The position numbers and the translations under genes were made by a program. The notes under the pieces are model-generated. The model searched no databases, was not told the origin of the DNA, and saw only the letters and a program-made list of their open reading frames with translations. Below, piece by piece: positions 55,732 through 64,000 of a stretch of DNA of 64,000 bases; the first letter of the stretch is position 1; each line of letters opens with the position of its first letter. The stretch lies in assembly GCA_963742205.1 (NCBI GenBank), contig CAVUKZ010000008.1, positions 124,001-188,000 on the forward strand, given 5' to 3'. This stretch comes from WHSW01 sp963742205 (lineage in GTDB: Bacteria > Actinomycetota > Thermoleophilia > Solirubrobacterales > 70-9).

Positions 55732-55972
55732 CCCGGGCGTTTTCGTCGCGGTTGGCTCGGGTCAGGCTTGCCCGCGGCACTTGCCCGCTACCGCTTAAGG
55801 CTGCTTCCTTCCGGACCTGACCTGATTCGCGGACGCGCATTGCGCGGGACCTGACCGTCAACGCCGCCCACGGCGTACTGGCCCCGGAGGCCGCGGCCCT
55901 CAGACGGGCGTTCGGCCCCGCTAGAGCGGATTGCGGGTACAGGGCACCGCTAATTCCCCGCCTAGCACGGTC
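55703..55972 (-). ncRNA. ffs: Large-type bacterial SRP RNA (with Alu domain)
   Basis: A 270-base RNA. The S-domain apex TCAGGTCCGGAAGGAAGCAG is diagnostic. The 5' part (55966 to 55905) has the Alu-domain sequence GCTAGGCGGGG, then GCGGTGCCCTGTACC, CGCAATCCGCTCTAGC and GGGGCCGAA, as in the Bacillus 6S/scRNA. The termini pair: GACCGTGC at the 5' end and GCACGGTC at the 3' end. GGTCAGG/CCTGACC and CCCGCG/CGCGGG pair inside helix 5. The length matches the Bacillus form (about 271). The RNA joins Ffh to make the signal-recognition particle. It is followed by a T-run and preceded by a -10 box. Confidence 0.92.
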
Positions 55973-55979
55973 GTCAGGC

Positions 55980-55985
55980 ATGCTA
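55980..55985 (-). promoter_or_regulatory. Candidate -10 box of the SRP RNA gene
   Basis: TAGCAT on the minus strand, seven bases upstream of the predicted RNA 5' end at 55972. A clear -35 was not found. Confidence 0.4.
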
Positions 55986-56086
55986 CCCACCCGCGCGCAA
56001 TCCCGGTCCTTCGCCGCCCGGCGGCCATAACCTGCACGCACCTGCCCGCGAAGCTCGCCGGATCCGCCTATGGTCACGCCCTCTGG

Positions 56087-57025
56087 ATGTGGGGCAAGGC
56101 CACCAGAGACGCCAGGGAACGCCTCCGAGCCGCCGGCCATCGCGGCGCGCTGCTCGGCACGCTCGCGCTTGCCGCCACGGTGGGCCTGGCGCTCGCCGCG
56201 CTCGCCGTCGCCAGCCCGATGCGGAGCACCAAGCTCGGGCCGCGGCTCTGCGAGACGACCGGCGGGGGCAAGTTCGTCCGCATCCCCGGTTTCCCCGGCG
56301 AGATGATCGACCGCCGGCTGCTCACCGACATCAAGTGGATCGAGCAGCGCTACCCCATCTTCATCACCGACGGCTACTCGTTGGACGACGTCCACGCCCA
56401 GAACGGCGAACACCCGATCGGGCTCGCGCTCGACATCGTCCCCAACCTCGCCGAGGGCGGTCACTGGCGTGACATCACCGCGCTCGCCCACTGGGCCGAG
56501 CCGCGCCAGAACCACCCGCGCCTGCCGTTCCGCTGGGTCGGCTACGACGGCGACGCGGGACACGGGCGCGGCAACCACCTGCATCTCTCCTGGAGCCACT
56601 CGGTCACCCAGCCCGGGCGGCCCGCGAAGACCGTCGAGACCATCCGCTGCCCCGTGCCGGGGACGACGCCGCCCCCGCCGAGCGAGCCGCCGACGGAGCC
56701 GCCACCCAACGAGCCGCCGGCGCCTCCCCCGCCCCCGCCCCCGCCGACCGGCGGCGCAACCAGCTCCGGCGCGCACAACGGCCGCGGCAGCGATCGCGCG
56801 CACGACGGGCGTCGCGGCGGCCGCGGTGGACGCAACGAGGGCGGGCGCACCGGTCACAACGGCCACCGCGGCGACGGTCACCGCGACACCGGAGCCCGAG
56901 GTCACGCCGGCGGCATCGGCCGCGGCAGCCGCGGGCTGCCGACCTCGGGCGGCGTCAAGCACGCCAAGGTCGCGCTGGCGCCCGTGGTTGTCGAGACCGA
57001 CGGCGTCGGCCTCGCGGACGACTAA
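56087..57025 (+). CDS. Secreted M15-like (D-Ala-D-Ala carboxypeptidase-fold) protein
   Basis: 312 residues. The start ATG 56087 is the first outside the SRP RNA gene; upstream in-frame codons overlap that RNA. A transmembrane/signal helix (GTLALAATVGLALAALAVA) is followed by a domain with GFPGEMIDRRLLTDIKWIEQ and TDGYSLDDVHAQ. The M15 zinc signature EHPIGLALDIVP (HxxGxAxD) and the second site GNHLHLSWSH (HxH) follow. A long Pro-rich linker and a Gly/His/Arg-rich tail end it. It is a probable cell-wall peptidase. It lacks the SLT and LytM parts of its neighbour. The tail composition suggests wall association. Confidence 0.72.
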   Translation: MWGKATRDARERLRAAGHRGALLGTLALAATVGLALAALAVASPMRSTKLGPRLCETTGGGKFVRIPGFPGEMIDRRLLTDIKWIEQRYPIFITDGYSLDDVHAQNGEHPIGLALDIVPNLAEGGHWRDITALAHWAEPRQNHPRLPFRWVGYDGDAGHGRGNHLHLSWSHSVTQPGRPAKTVETIRCPVPGTTPPPPSEPPTEPPPNEPPAPPPPPPPPTGGATSSGAHNGRGSDRAHDGRRGGRGGRNEGGRTGHNGHRGDGHRDTGARGHAGGIGRGSRGLPTSGGVKHAKVALAPVVVETDGVGLADD

Positions 57026-57029
57026 GCCG

Positions 57030-59567
57030 CTACGGCGCTCCCATCCAGCCCGCCGCGTAGCACGGGTGTGAGTCGCACGGGTCGGTGATCGTGCCGCCCT
57101 CCTTGATGAAGTTCGCGATCTGCGCGCGGATCAGCGGCGACTCCTCGATCACGGTGTCGTGCGGGTCGACCCCGAACGAGTCGTTGGGCGCCGTGTTGGT
57201 GATCGGCGGCGGATCGGTGCCGAAGATCGTCCCGCCCTCGTCGCGCTTCGGACCGATGTCCCAGACGAACATGCCGCTCCCGTTCGCCGCCTCGCCGGCG
57301 AGGTCGCCGAGCGTCGGCATGCCGTAGAACGGCTGCTCGTAGCCCGGGGGCAGCCGGTTGGCGTCGAGCGCCGGTTGGCGCAGCGGGGCGCCGATCGTCC
57401 GCGCCTCGGCCTCGGTGGCGACGTTGGCGACCTGGTGGTCGCCGTAGGACATCTCGATCAGCACCTTGTGCGAGGGCGTGTCGGGCAGCGGGTCCGTCGT
57501 CATGTGGTTGGCGTAGCCGCTCGGCTCGCCGCGGTCCCACATCGACTGGATCAGGCTGATCAACAGCGGCCGCTCGCCCTCGTCCTTGTAGGCCGGGTAC
57601 AGGATCGAGGCGTAGTCCTCGAAGTCGACGCTGCGCGTGAGCAGCAGCGCGTAGTTCATCCCGGGCACGTAGAGCACCGAGCGGGTCACGTCGGGCTCCA
57701 CCGCCGTGAGCGCGCCGCCCGCGATCCCGCCCTGGCTGTTGCCGTAGTAGTAGACGTGGCTCGGGTCGAGCACCGGGTGGCCGCTGAACTGGAACGCCGG
57801 GTCGCTGACGAAGCCGTCGGCCTGAGTCAGCAGCCGGCCGAGGTACATGAAGTTGAGGAAGCCCTGCTGCAGCCGGTCGGTCAGCGCGGAGAACTTCGAC
57901 AGGTCCTGGAGCGCGGGAATCGCCACCGGGCCGACGTCGTCCTCGGACATCCCGATGAAGTCCGTGGCACAGGTGAGGACCCCGTTCTCGGTCCCGAGCT
58001 GGCGCACGTTGCGGGTGTGGACCTCCGTGTAGTCGCCGAACAGGCCGTGCCCGTACATCGACGGCCGCACCGTGTGGTCGACGTCGAAGACGCCGGGCGA
58101 CGTCTCGACCACCGCCGAGCGCGGGATGTTGCAGGTGAAGCGCGCCTGCATCGTGTTGCCGGGGGTCCGCTGCGGGAGCCCGTTGGGCCCGAGGTCGTAC
58201 TTCGAGCCGGGCGGGCAGCCGGGCTGGTCGAGGTAACAGGGCACCGTGTAGGTCCCCGTGACCTCGCGGATGTTCTCGACCCCGTGGTCGGTCGGGGTCG
58301 GGAAGTCGGTGACGTTGGTGATCGCATACGCCGGGGCGTGGCCCTGCGCGGTCCCGTCGTCGAGGTCGGTGTCGCCCAGCTGCGCGTAGGCGTCGTTGCG
58401 GATCGACAGCATCCGCTCGGACAGGTTGCGCTCGCTGGCGACGGTGAAGTCCCACGCCATGTAGAGGCTCGAGCGCTCGATCCCCGCCTTGCCGAGCTCG
58501 CTGAAGAGCTGCTCGAAGTGGGCGCGCCGATCCTCGATCGCCGGGATGTCGGTCGGGATGTTGTCGCGATAGAGCTTGAAGCCCGGCGGCGCGCCGATCG
58601 CGTTGCCGCCCGCGTCCTGGAGGTTGCGCAGGGCGACGATGTATCGATGCCCGTCGAGCAGGTTGCGCCCGGGGTGGATCAGCAGGTCGGTCTCCTCGGG
58701 GCTGGTCGCGTTCGCGTCGAGCTCGGCCCACACCAGCTGGCGCTCGCCGGTCGCGGCGTCGATCAGCACCAGCGGCTGCTGCGGGTCGAACGCCGCGCCC
58801 ATGCGGGTGATCGGCACGATGCCCGTGCGCGCGAACGCCTCGGGGGTGTCGAGCCCGGGCACGTGGGTGACGATCGGCGCCCCGGGACTGAACCCATCGC
58901 TCGTGTTGACGTCCGCCGGGTCCATCGGCGTCCCCTTGCTGTTAACCGGCATCGAGGCGGTCTGGAGGTTGACGCGCAGGCCGGTGTCGGTGCTCGAGTC
59001 CGCGCGCGTGAAGTGGTCGTTGGGGTACGGGAACAGGCACTCGGTACCCACCGGCGTGATCGGGTCGCACCGGTCCGCGGTGTCGACGGCAACGCCCACC
59101 GGCTTTGAGCCGTCGCAGATCGACGGATCGCGCTTCATCGTCTTGCGCTTCGCCTTGACCTTGCCCTTGGCCTTGGCCTCGGGCTGCAGCTTGGTCTCGA
59201 TGCAGCTCTGGACGAGCCGGCGGCCATCGTCGGTGAGCGCCAGGCGCTTCGACGCCTTGCGCTTCGGCCGGAGCTTGAGCTGCTTGCGCTCGGTGAGCCG
59301 CTGCTTGGCGCCGCCCTGGCGGATCACCAGCGCGACCTTGACCTTGGACTTGCGCGCCGACTTCGCCGCGACCTTGACCCGCCCGCTGGCGATCATCCGC
59401 GCCTGCGCAGCCTCGCCGAACGAAACGCGGACCGTCGGCTTCTTGTGCTTCGCCGCCCCGGCGCCGGCCGGCATCGCGGCGACCAATGCCGTCAACGCGA
59501 GCAGCGCGACGACCACGAACGCCTTCCTAGCGTGTCCCACCACCGAGCTCCTTCTCCTCCGTGCCAC
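57030..59567 (-). CDS. Large secreted protein with alpha/beta-hydrolase-like segment
   Basis: 845 residues from GTG 59567 (AGGAGAG upstream; GTGs at 59543/59540 also possible). A signal peptide (AFVVVALLALTALVAAMPAG) is followed by a Lys/Arg-rich stretch (about 45-145). The rest is a large globular region: CDPITPVGTECLFPYPNDHF, GLRVNLQTASMPVNSKGTPM, VPITRMGAAFDPQQPLVLID, TVPCYLDQPGCPPGSKYDLG. A GxSxG nucleophile motif sits in YYYGNSQGGIAGGALTAVEP, with possible acid/His partners later (EMSYGDHQVAN). Function unknown; a secreted esterase or peptidase is plausible. Convergent with the M15-like gene, 4 bases between stops. Confidence 0.7.
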   Translation of the reverse strand: MARRRRSSVVGHARKAFVVVALLALTALVAAMPAGAGAAKHKKPTVRVSFGEAAQARMIASGRVKVAAKSARKSKVKVALVIRQGGAKQRLTERKQLKLRPKRKASKRLALTDDGRRLVQSCIETKLQPEAKAKGKVKAKRKTMKRDPSICDGSKPVGVAVDTADRCDPITPVGTECLFPYPNDHFTRADSSTDTGLRVNLQTASMPVNSKGTPMDPADVNTSDGFSPGAPIVTHVPGLDTPEAFARTGIVPITRMGAAFDPQQPLVLIDAATGERQLVWAELDANATSPEETDLLIHPGRNLLDGHRYIVALRNLQDAGGNAIGAPPGFKLYRDNIPTDIPAIEDRRAHFEQLFSELGKAGIERSSLYMAWDFTVASERNLSERMLSIRNDAYAQLGDTDLDDGTAQGHAPAYAITNVTDFPTPTDHGVENIREVTGTYTVPCYLDQPGCPPGSKYDLGPNGLPQRTPGNTMQARFTCNIPRSAVVETSPGVFDVDHTVRPSMYGHGLFGDYTEVHTRNVRQLGTENGVLTCATDFIGMSEDDVGPVAIPALQDLSKFSALTDRLQQGFLNFMYLGRLLTQADGFVSDPAFQFSGHPVLDPSHVYYYGNSQGGIAGGALTAVEPDVTRSVLYVPGMNYALLLTRSVDFEDYASILYPAYKDEGERPLLISLIQSMWDRGEPSGYANHMTTDPLPDTPSHKVLIEMSYGDHQVANVATEAEARTIGAPLRQPALDANRLPPGYEQPFYGMPTLGDLAGEAANGSGMFVWDIGPKRDEGGTIFGTDPPPITNTAPNDSFGVDPHDTVIEESPLIRAQIANFIKEGGTITDPCDSHPCYAAGWMGAP

Positions 59568-59648
59568 CGCGGTCTCTCCTCCCCGACGACTGGGCCGCGA
59601 CTCTAACACCGGCCGGTGGGAGATAGCGCCCTAGAATGCGCCGCTCCC

Positions 59649-59720
59649 GGGCGCGTAGCTCAGTGGGAGAGCGCTCGCTTCACACGCGAGAGGTCGCTGG
59701 TTCGAAACCAGCCGCGCCCA
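59649..59720 (+). tRNA. tRNA-Val (anticodon CAC)
   Basis: A 72-base cloverleaf: acceptor GGGCGCG/CGCGCCC with discriminator A, D-arm GCTC-AGTGGGA-GAGC, anticodon stem CTCGC/GCGAG around loop TTCACAC (anticodon CAC), T-arm GCTGG-TTCGAAA-CCAGC. CCA is not encoded. Reads GUG valine codons. Confidence 0.95.
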
Positions 59721-59763
59721 TGGCCGGTGTGTTGCCGGCGCTCGGCAAGACGCAGGGCTGAGC

Positions 59764-60903
59764 TCAGCTCGCGGCGACAGTCTCCGGATCCGGCTCCTCA
59801 CCCTTGGGGGTAGGCGCATCGCCGACGCCCGAAGGGAGGACGCGCAGCGCGTCCACGGGCAGGTGGAGCTGCAACGGCGTGCCCTGCTCGTAGGGGATCT
59901 CGCCGCCGGTGTTCTGAACGAGCGCCTGGAGCGCTTCCCCGTTGGCGCCCCGGACGAGAACCTGGATCACCGAGCCCACGTAGACGACGCGCTCCACCAT
60001 TGCCGGGATGCGGTTCGGCCCCGAGGGAGACCCGTGCTCTTCGAGCTCGATGCGCTCCGGTCGGATGACGATCTTCGCCTCCCCCGTGACGTCGCGGTCC
60101 GTTCCGCGCGTCTGGAGCTCGTACCCGTCCAGCGCGACGCGGCAGGCGCTGGTGCCGGCACTGACGATGGTGGCCTGCATCAGGTTCGACACGCCGAGGA
60201 AATCGGCGACGAAGAGCGTCTCGGGATCCTCATAGACGTCCTGAGGCGCCCCGACCTGCTCGATGTGCCCGCCGTTCATGACCGCGAGGCGGTCGCTCAT
60301 CGTGAGCGCCTCCTCCTGGTCGTGGGTGACGTAGAGGAACGTGATGCCGACCTCCTGCTGGAGCGACTTGAGCTCGATCTGGAGGGCCTTGCGGAGCTTC
60401 GCGTCGAGGGCGCCGAGCGGCTCGTCCAGAAGGAGCACGGTCGGGTTGAGGACGAGAGCGCGCGCCAAGGCAACGCGCTGCTGCTGCCCGCCCGAGAGCT
60501 GGGACGACTTGCGCCTCTCGTAGCCCGGAAGCTGGACGAGCTCAAGCGCCTTGCCGACGCGCTCGAAGATCTCGGCCTTCGGCCGCTTCGCCCGCTTGAG
60601 CCCGAAGGCGATGTTGTCGTAGACGTTCAGGTGCGGGAAGAGCGCGTAGTTCTGGAACACGGTGTTGACGTTGCGCTGGTGAGGCGGTGTGTAGGCGACG
60701 TCTGTGCCGTCCAGGACGATCTCACCGGAAGTCGGTTGCTCGAAGCCGGCGATCATTCGCAGAGTCGTCGTCTTCCCGCAGCCGGAAGGCCCGAGGAGCG
60801 AGAAGAACTCACCACCGGGGATGTGGAGATCGATGCCGTCCACCGCCGTCAGCTCGGGGAACTGCTTGGTCAGCTTGCTCAATTCGATTTCGCCGCGTGC
60901 CAT
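59764..60903 (-). CDS. potA: Polyamine-type ABC transporter ATP-binding protein PotA
   Basis: 379 residues starting ATG 60903 (GGGAGA upstream; a further in-frame ATG upstream lies inside potC). The nucleotide-binding domain has Walker A LLGPSGCGKTTTLRM, Q-loop NTVFQNYALFPHL, signature SQLSGGQQQRVALARAL, Walker B VLLLDEPLGALD and switch His LYVTHDQEEAL. The C-terminal TOBE domain (from about 250) runs to the end. It energises import of spermidine, putrescine or a similar substrate. Last gene of the potD-B-C-A order on the minus strand, followed by the tRNA on the opposite strand. Confidence 0.94.
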   Translation of the reverse strand: MARGEIELSKLTKQFPELTAVDGIDLHIPGGEFFSLLGPSGCGKTTTLRMIAGFEQPTSGEIVLDGTDVAYTPPHQRNVNTVFQNYALFPHLNVYDNIAFGLKRAKRPKAEIFERVGKALELVQLPGYERRKSSQLSGGQQQRVALARALVLNPTVLLLDEPLGALDAKLRKALQIELKSLQQEVGITFLYVTHDQEEALTMSDRLAVMNGGHIEQVGAPQDVYEDPETLFVADFLGVSNLMQATIVSAGTSACRVALDGYELQTRGTDRDVTGEAKIVIRPERIELEEHGSPSGPNRIPAMVERVVYVGSVIQVLVRGANGEALQALVQNTGGEIPYEQGTPLQLHLPVDALRVLPSGVGDAPTPKGEEPDPETVAAS

Positions 60904-60916
60904 TGATCTCCCGAAA

Positions 60917-61846
60917 CTAGATGTTGAAGGCGCCGCCCAAGTCCTCCGCCGCTGTGCCCGCCCGACGCTCTCCGCGGGTGAAGGCGCGCCAGACGAGGAA
61001 GCCGGCCGTGACAATGAGGAGCGTTGACACCATCATGATCGTTGCGATCGCGTTCACTGACGGCAACGGCGCGGCGCGCGTCGCTGCGTAGATCTGGATC
61101 GGGACGGTGTCCGTGGATCCGCCGCTCGACAGCCACTGGCTGATGACGAAGTCGTCGGCCGAGATGGCGAACACCACGGCCGCCGAGGCGACGATCGCCG
61201 GGGTGAGCAAGGGCAGGAGGACGCGCGTCAACGCGACGAACGGCGAGGCCCCGAGGTCGGCGGCGGCCTCCTCGTACTGCCTGCCGATCGAGAACAGCCG
61301 ACCGCGCACGATCACGACCACGAAGGAGATCGAGAAGGTCACGTGGCCGAGGATCTGGGCGAACGTTCCCGTCTGAATGAATGTGAAGATGTGAGAGAAG
61401 ACGAGGAGGAGCGAGACGCCCATCACGATCTCGGGCGTGACCAACGGAAACAGCATGATGAAGTTGGAGGTGCCGGAGCCGCGACCGCGCCACCGGGCGA
61501 GACCGAGGGCGAGCAAGACCCCGATCGGGACAGCGATGAGAACGTCCGCTATCGCCAGCTTGAAGCTCTGAACAAGAGCATGGGAAAGGGTCGGGTCGTG
61601 AAGGACCGAGTCCACTGGGTCCCCCCAGTACCAGCGGGTCGAGAAGGAGTCCCAGACCGTGCGTGAGCGGGTCGCGTTGAAGGAGAACTGCACCGCGATC
61701 AGCACCGGCACGATCGACCACAGGATGTAGGCCCAGGTGAAGACGCCCAGGAAGCGCGGCTTTCCCCATGGGTTGCGAAACCAGCCGCGCAAGCGGGTCA
61801 AGGTCGAGCGCTGCGGCCTCGCTCGCGGCTCGGCAACGGCCGTCAC
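60917..61846 (-). CDS. potC: Polyamine-type ABC transporter permease PotC
   Basis: 309 residues, six or so helices. It carries the EAA loop EEAAADLGASPFVALTRVLL that docks onto PotA, and LFPLVTPEIVMGVSLLLVFS. It starts at GTG 61846, overlapping the potB stop (GTGA). The N-terminal 35 residues are cytoplasmic and basic. The usual potB/potC pair forms the channel; the 13-base gap to potA suggests one transcript. Confidence 0.93.
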   Translation of the reverse strand: MTAVAEPRARPQRSTLTRLRGWFRNPWGKPRFLGVFTWAYILWSIVPVLIAVQFSFNATRSRTVWDSFSTRWYWGDPVDSVLHDPTLSHALVQSFKLAIADVLIAVPIGVLLALGLARWRGRGSGTSNFIMLFPLVTPEIVMGVSLLLVFSHIFTFIQTGTFAQILGHVTFSISFVVVIVRGRLFSIGRQYEEAAADLGASPFVALTRVLLPLLTPAIVASAAVVFAISADDFVISQWLSSGGSTDTVPIQIYAATRAAPLPSVNAIATIMMVSTLLIVTAGFLVWRAFTRGERRAGTAAEDLGGAFNI

Positions 61847-62745
61847 ACTGCCCCCACCGTCCCGGCCTCGCTTTGGGCGCGATGGATGCTCCGCAGGTAG
61901 TAGAGCATCAGGATCGTCAGGAAGGCCGCGAGGACGATCGTCAGCGCGGCGCCGATCGTGGGCTGCGGCCCGCCGTGGAAGTAGAGGTCGATCTGGTTGC
62001 CGATCATCGAGGTGCTCGGCGCGCCGGAGACGATGTTCGGCGTGTAGTAGTCGCCGAACATCGGCAGGGTGATGAGGACTGCGCCGCCGAGAATGCCCGT
62101 CTTCGAGAGCGGGAGCGTCACCGTGCGGAACGCGGCCCACCGGCTTGCGCCGAGGTCACGTGCCGCCTCGAGGTGGCTTCGGTCGATGCGGTCGAGGGAG
62201 GCGAAGAGCGGCAGGATCAGATACGGGATGTAGCCGTAGACGAGCGCGAGAATGACCGTCAACGAGCTTCCGCCGAGCCAGTCCCGTGGCTGGCTCAGGA
62301 TGTGGGTGGCCGTGAGGAAGTCGTTGACGTAGCCGTCCGTCTGAAGGAGATTCACCCAGGCGAGCATCCGCATCATGTAGCTGATCCAGAGGGGCAGGAT
62401 GATCAGGATGAGAATGACGCCCTTCCACCGCCCCGCGTGCCGGGCCGTGAAGTACGCGACCGGATACCCGATCAGCAGGCAGAGGGCCAGGGCGACGAGG
62501 ACGTAGACGATCGTCCTGATCCCGACGTCGAACCAGATCCCTCCCGGCGCAAGGCGGCCGAGGACCTCGCCGAGCCAACCGACGTTCCAGTCGAGCGGGT
62601 TCCAGATGGGAACCGGTTGGAAGAGGACCGGGTCGACCGTTCCGAGCGCGACCCCGAGGACCGCGTAGAACGGAACGACGAAGAGAAGAACAAGCCAGAG
62701 AACGCCCGGGAGCGCAAGAGAGGGCCACAACCAACGCCGGTACAC
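61843..62745 (-). CDS. potB: Polyamine-type ABC transporter permease PotB
   Basis: 300 residues with six helices. Start GTG 62745 (MYRRWLWPSLALPGVLWLVL). The EAA loop is LEAARDLGASRWAAFRTVTL, with ILPLWISYMMRMLAWVNLLQ and DYYTPNIVSGAPSTSMIGNQ, both characteristic of PotB/PotH. It lies 29 bases after potD and overlaps potC by four bases. Confidence 0.94.
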   Translation of the reverse strand: MYRRWLWPSLALPGVLWLVLLFVVPFYAVLGVALGTVDPVLFQPVPIWNPLDWNVGWLGEVLGRLAPGGIWFDVGIRTIVYVLVALALCLLIGYPVAYFTARHAGRWKGVILILIILPLWISYMMRMLAWVNLLQTDGYVNDFLTATHILSQPRDWLGGSSLTVILALVYGYIPYLILPLFASLDRIDRSHLEAARDLGASRWAAFRTVTLPLSKTGILGGAVLITLPMFGDYYTPNIVSGAPSTSMIGNQIDLYFHGGPQPTIGAALTIVLAAFLTILMLYYLRSIHRAQSEAGTVGAV

Positions 62746-62774
62746 GACGCCCTAACGCTCGCGCCTCGGACCCG

Positions 62775-64000
62775 TCAACTCCCTCCTCCGGCGAGGAAGT
62801 TCGAGTAGCCGTCCTGCCACAGCTGCTGTCCCTGAGACGTGAGCGTCCCGTACTGCAGCGAGTCGGGCCCTAGGTCCTCGTCCGTCAGGACGCTGTTCTC
62901 CAGGTTCTCCGGCACGACTCCCTTCTGCACCAGGGTGCTCGGGTCGATCTCGTTCAGCGGTGGCTGGTACCCGTTGAAGTCGACGAAGTTCTCATAGGCG
63001 ACGCCGTTGTCGAGGATGTAGTTGAGGAAGAGGTGCGAGAGCACCGGCTTCTCCGTGGTCGAGCAGATCGCGAAGCAGTCGTTCTGGACAGGCACCTTTC
63101 CGTGCGGCGCTTTCCAATATGCAAGCGCCGAGGCCGGGGTGTCCTTCGGCAGGTAGTAGATGTAGCCCGCGATCATGTCCCCCGACCACGCCTGGTGGAG
63201 CCAGCTCGACCCCTCCGGGATCGTCTGGTACTGAATGTCGTCCACCTTGATGTTGCAGACGCCGTAGAGCTCCTTGAGGTCGGAAACCGCCTGGTCCACG
63301 AGTGCCGGGTCCTCGGTGTTGATGTCCGTGATGCCCTTGCGCAGGAGCGACATGCCGATCGTCTCCCGGTTCTCGGAGAGGAGCGCCACCTTGCCCTCGT
63401 ACGCCTGAGACTCCCAGAAGATGTCCCACGGCTGGTCCATGCCGGCGATGTCCTCTTTGATCTTGTCCGTCCGCCAGGCGATGCCGGTGGCGTAGCAGGT
63501 GTAGGGAACGGTGTAGCGCGACTCGCCGTCGTAGAACGGGTCGACGAGCTGCGGCCAGATGTTCTTCTTCAGATTCGGGATGTAGTCGAGGTTGAGCGGC
63601 TTGATCAGCTTGCCGGCAACGCCGATGTCGAGCGTGTCCGGCGTGATCTCCATCACGTCGGGCGTGACCGCTCCGGACGCAAGCCGCTGGAGTCCGGAGT
63701 TGACGTTGTCGAACGGCGCGTACTGGACTTCGACGTCGTACTTGGCGCCGAACTCCGTGAGGAGCTTCTTGTAGAAGTAGGCGGGATAGTTGTAGACGGT
63801 GAACGTCCCACCTGTCTCCGGCTCGAGCCCCGACTCGATGGGATCCTCCCAACGCGGCAGGGTCACGCGCTTGTCGGGCCTCGCGAGTGGCAGGCCTCCC
63901 GGCCCGACGAGTTCGCCGCCCGCGCCGGTGCTCGGGGATTCGCTCGTCGTGTTGCCGCAGGCGGCGAGCAGGGGGCCAGCAGCCGAGAGGGCCGCGGCGG
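62775..64000 (-). CDS. potD: Polyamine-type extracellular solute-binding lipoprotein PotD, 5' end outside window
   Basis: The visible part codes for 408 residues with the signal peptide end LSAAGPLLAACGN (lipobox LAAC) close to the window edge, so the gene lacks only a few N-terminal codons here. The binding protein domain starts TFTVYNYPAYFYKKLLTEFG, VEVQYAPFDNVNSGLQRLAS, then VMEITPDTLDIGVAGKLIKP, ATGIAWRTDKI, SWLHQAWSGDMIAGYIYYLP and PEKPVLSHLFLNYIL-type C-terminal helices. It is a PotD/PotF family protein that delivers polyamines or related compounds to PotBC. Substrate residues cannot be verified here. Confidence 0.9.
   Translation of the reverse strand, partial: AAALSAAGPLLAACGNTTSESPSTGAGGELVGPGGLPLARPDKRVTLPRWEDPIESGLEPETGGTFTVYNYPAYFYKKLLTEFGAKYDVEVQYAPFDNVNSGLQRLASGAVTPDVMEITPDTLDIGVAGKLIKPLNLDYIPNLKKNIWPQLVDPFYDGESRYTVPYTCYATGIAWRTDKIKEDIAGMDQPWDIFWESQAYEGKVALLSENRETIGMSLLRKGITDINTEDPALVDQAVSDLKELYGVCNIKVDDIQYQTIPEGSSWLHQAWSGDMIAGYIYYLPKDTPASALAYWKAPHGKVPVQNDCFAICSTTEKPVLSHLFLNYILDNGVAYENFVDFNGYQPPLNEIDPSTLVQKGVVPENLENSVLTDEDLGPDSLQYGTLTSQGQQLWQDGYSNFLAGGGS

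Noticed and set aside
55931..56086. Longer N-terminus for the M15-like protein
   Set aside because: The extension would overlap the SRP RNA gene and lacks a signal peptide; the ATG at 56087 precedes the signal helix directly.

Overview
This 64-kb window is very GC-rich DNA that is densely packed with genes on both strands. The gene content suggests an actinobacterium of the class Thermoleophilia (Solirubrobacterales-like). Support for this includes an actinobacterial-type malate dehydrogenase and LysC/Asd pair, predicted F420-linked enzymes, surface proteins with GAV-type repeats, and many secreted proteins with Pro/Ala/Thr linkers. The lineage is inferred from family composition only. There is no rRNA, prophage, insertion sequence or CRISPR array.

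Layout. 0-3 kb: RsmI (partial), ROK glucokinase, LCP cell-wall ligase and an FmdB zinc ribbon. 3-5 kb: a secreted protein gene broken by many frameshifts. 5-13 kb: GlyS, MOSC protein, a broken LLM oxidoreductase, a PPOX F420 enzyme, UBP zinc finger, an R2-like/SCP2 fusion, MFS transporter and diguanylate cyclase. 13-19 kb: Lon and Hsp20 (translationally coupled), MBL hydrolase, a Cys-motif miniprotein, a His-box fatty-acid hydroxylase, an AT-hook/winged-helix regulator and Mdh. 19-26.8 kb: a broken lipoprotein, Icd, enoyl-CoA hydratase, AbiEi-DUF559 protein, AidB, GAV-repeat protein and M50/CBS protease. 26.8-30.8 kb: a succinate dehydrogenase operon of the HdrB-like (SdhE) type ending in a coupled 53-codon gene. 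30.7-37.2 kb, minus strand: LysC, Asd, a large membrane protein, a cation/proton antiporter and GNAT, in close-packed order. 37.2-40.6 kb: PadR-MMPL operon and a secreted-repeat lipoprotein. 40.6-49.7 kb: RecR, a glutamate-cysteine ligase family enzyme, and a giant vWA-DUF11 repeat surface protein of about 6.9 kb. 49.7-53 kb: GNAT, EbfC, DnaX and two small ORFs. 53-59.6 kb: a cell-wall hydrolase region (lytic transglycosylase-LytM-M15 fusion, a second M15-like protein, a secreted hydrolase) surrounding a large-type SRP RNA gene. 59.6-64 kb: tRNA-Val(CAC) and a potABCD polyamine-type ABC transporter operon whose binding-protein gene runs off the window.

Functional themes are TCA-cycle enzymes (mdh, icd, sdh), DNA maintenance (dnaX-ebfC, recR, aidB), proteostasis (lon-hsp20), and a heavy investment in secreted and cell-wall proteins. 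Many genes carry single-base frameshifts. In the giant repeat gene, sibling repeats act as an internal control and show that most of these are single-base insertions, which points towards assembly error, although they are clustered. No stretch longer than 300 bases lacks a gene; the longest gap between proteins (55687-56086) holds the SRP RNA.
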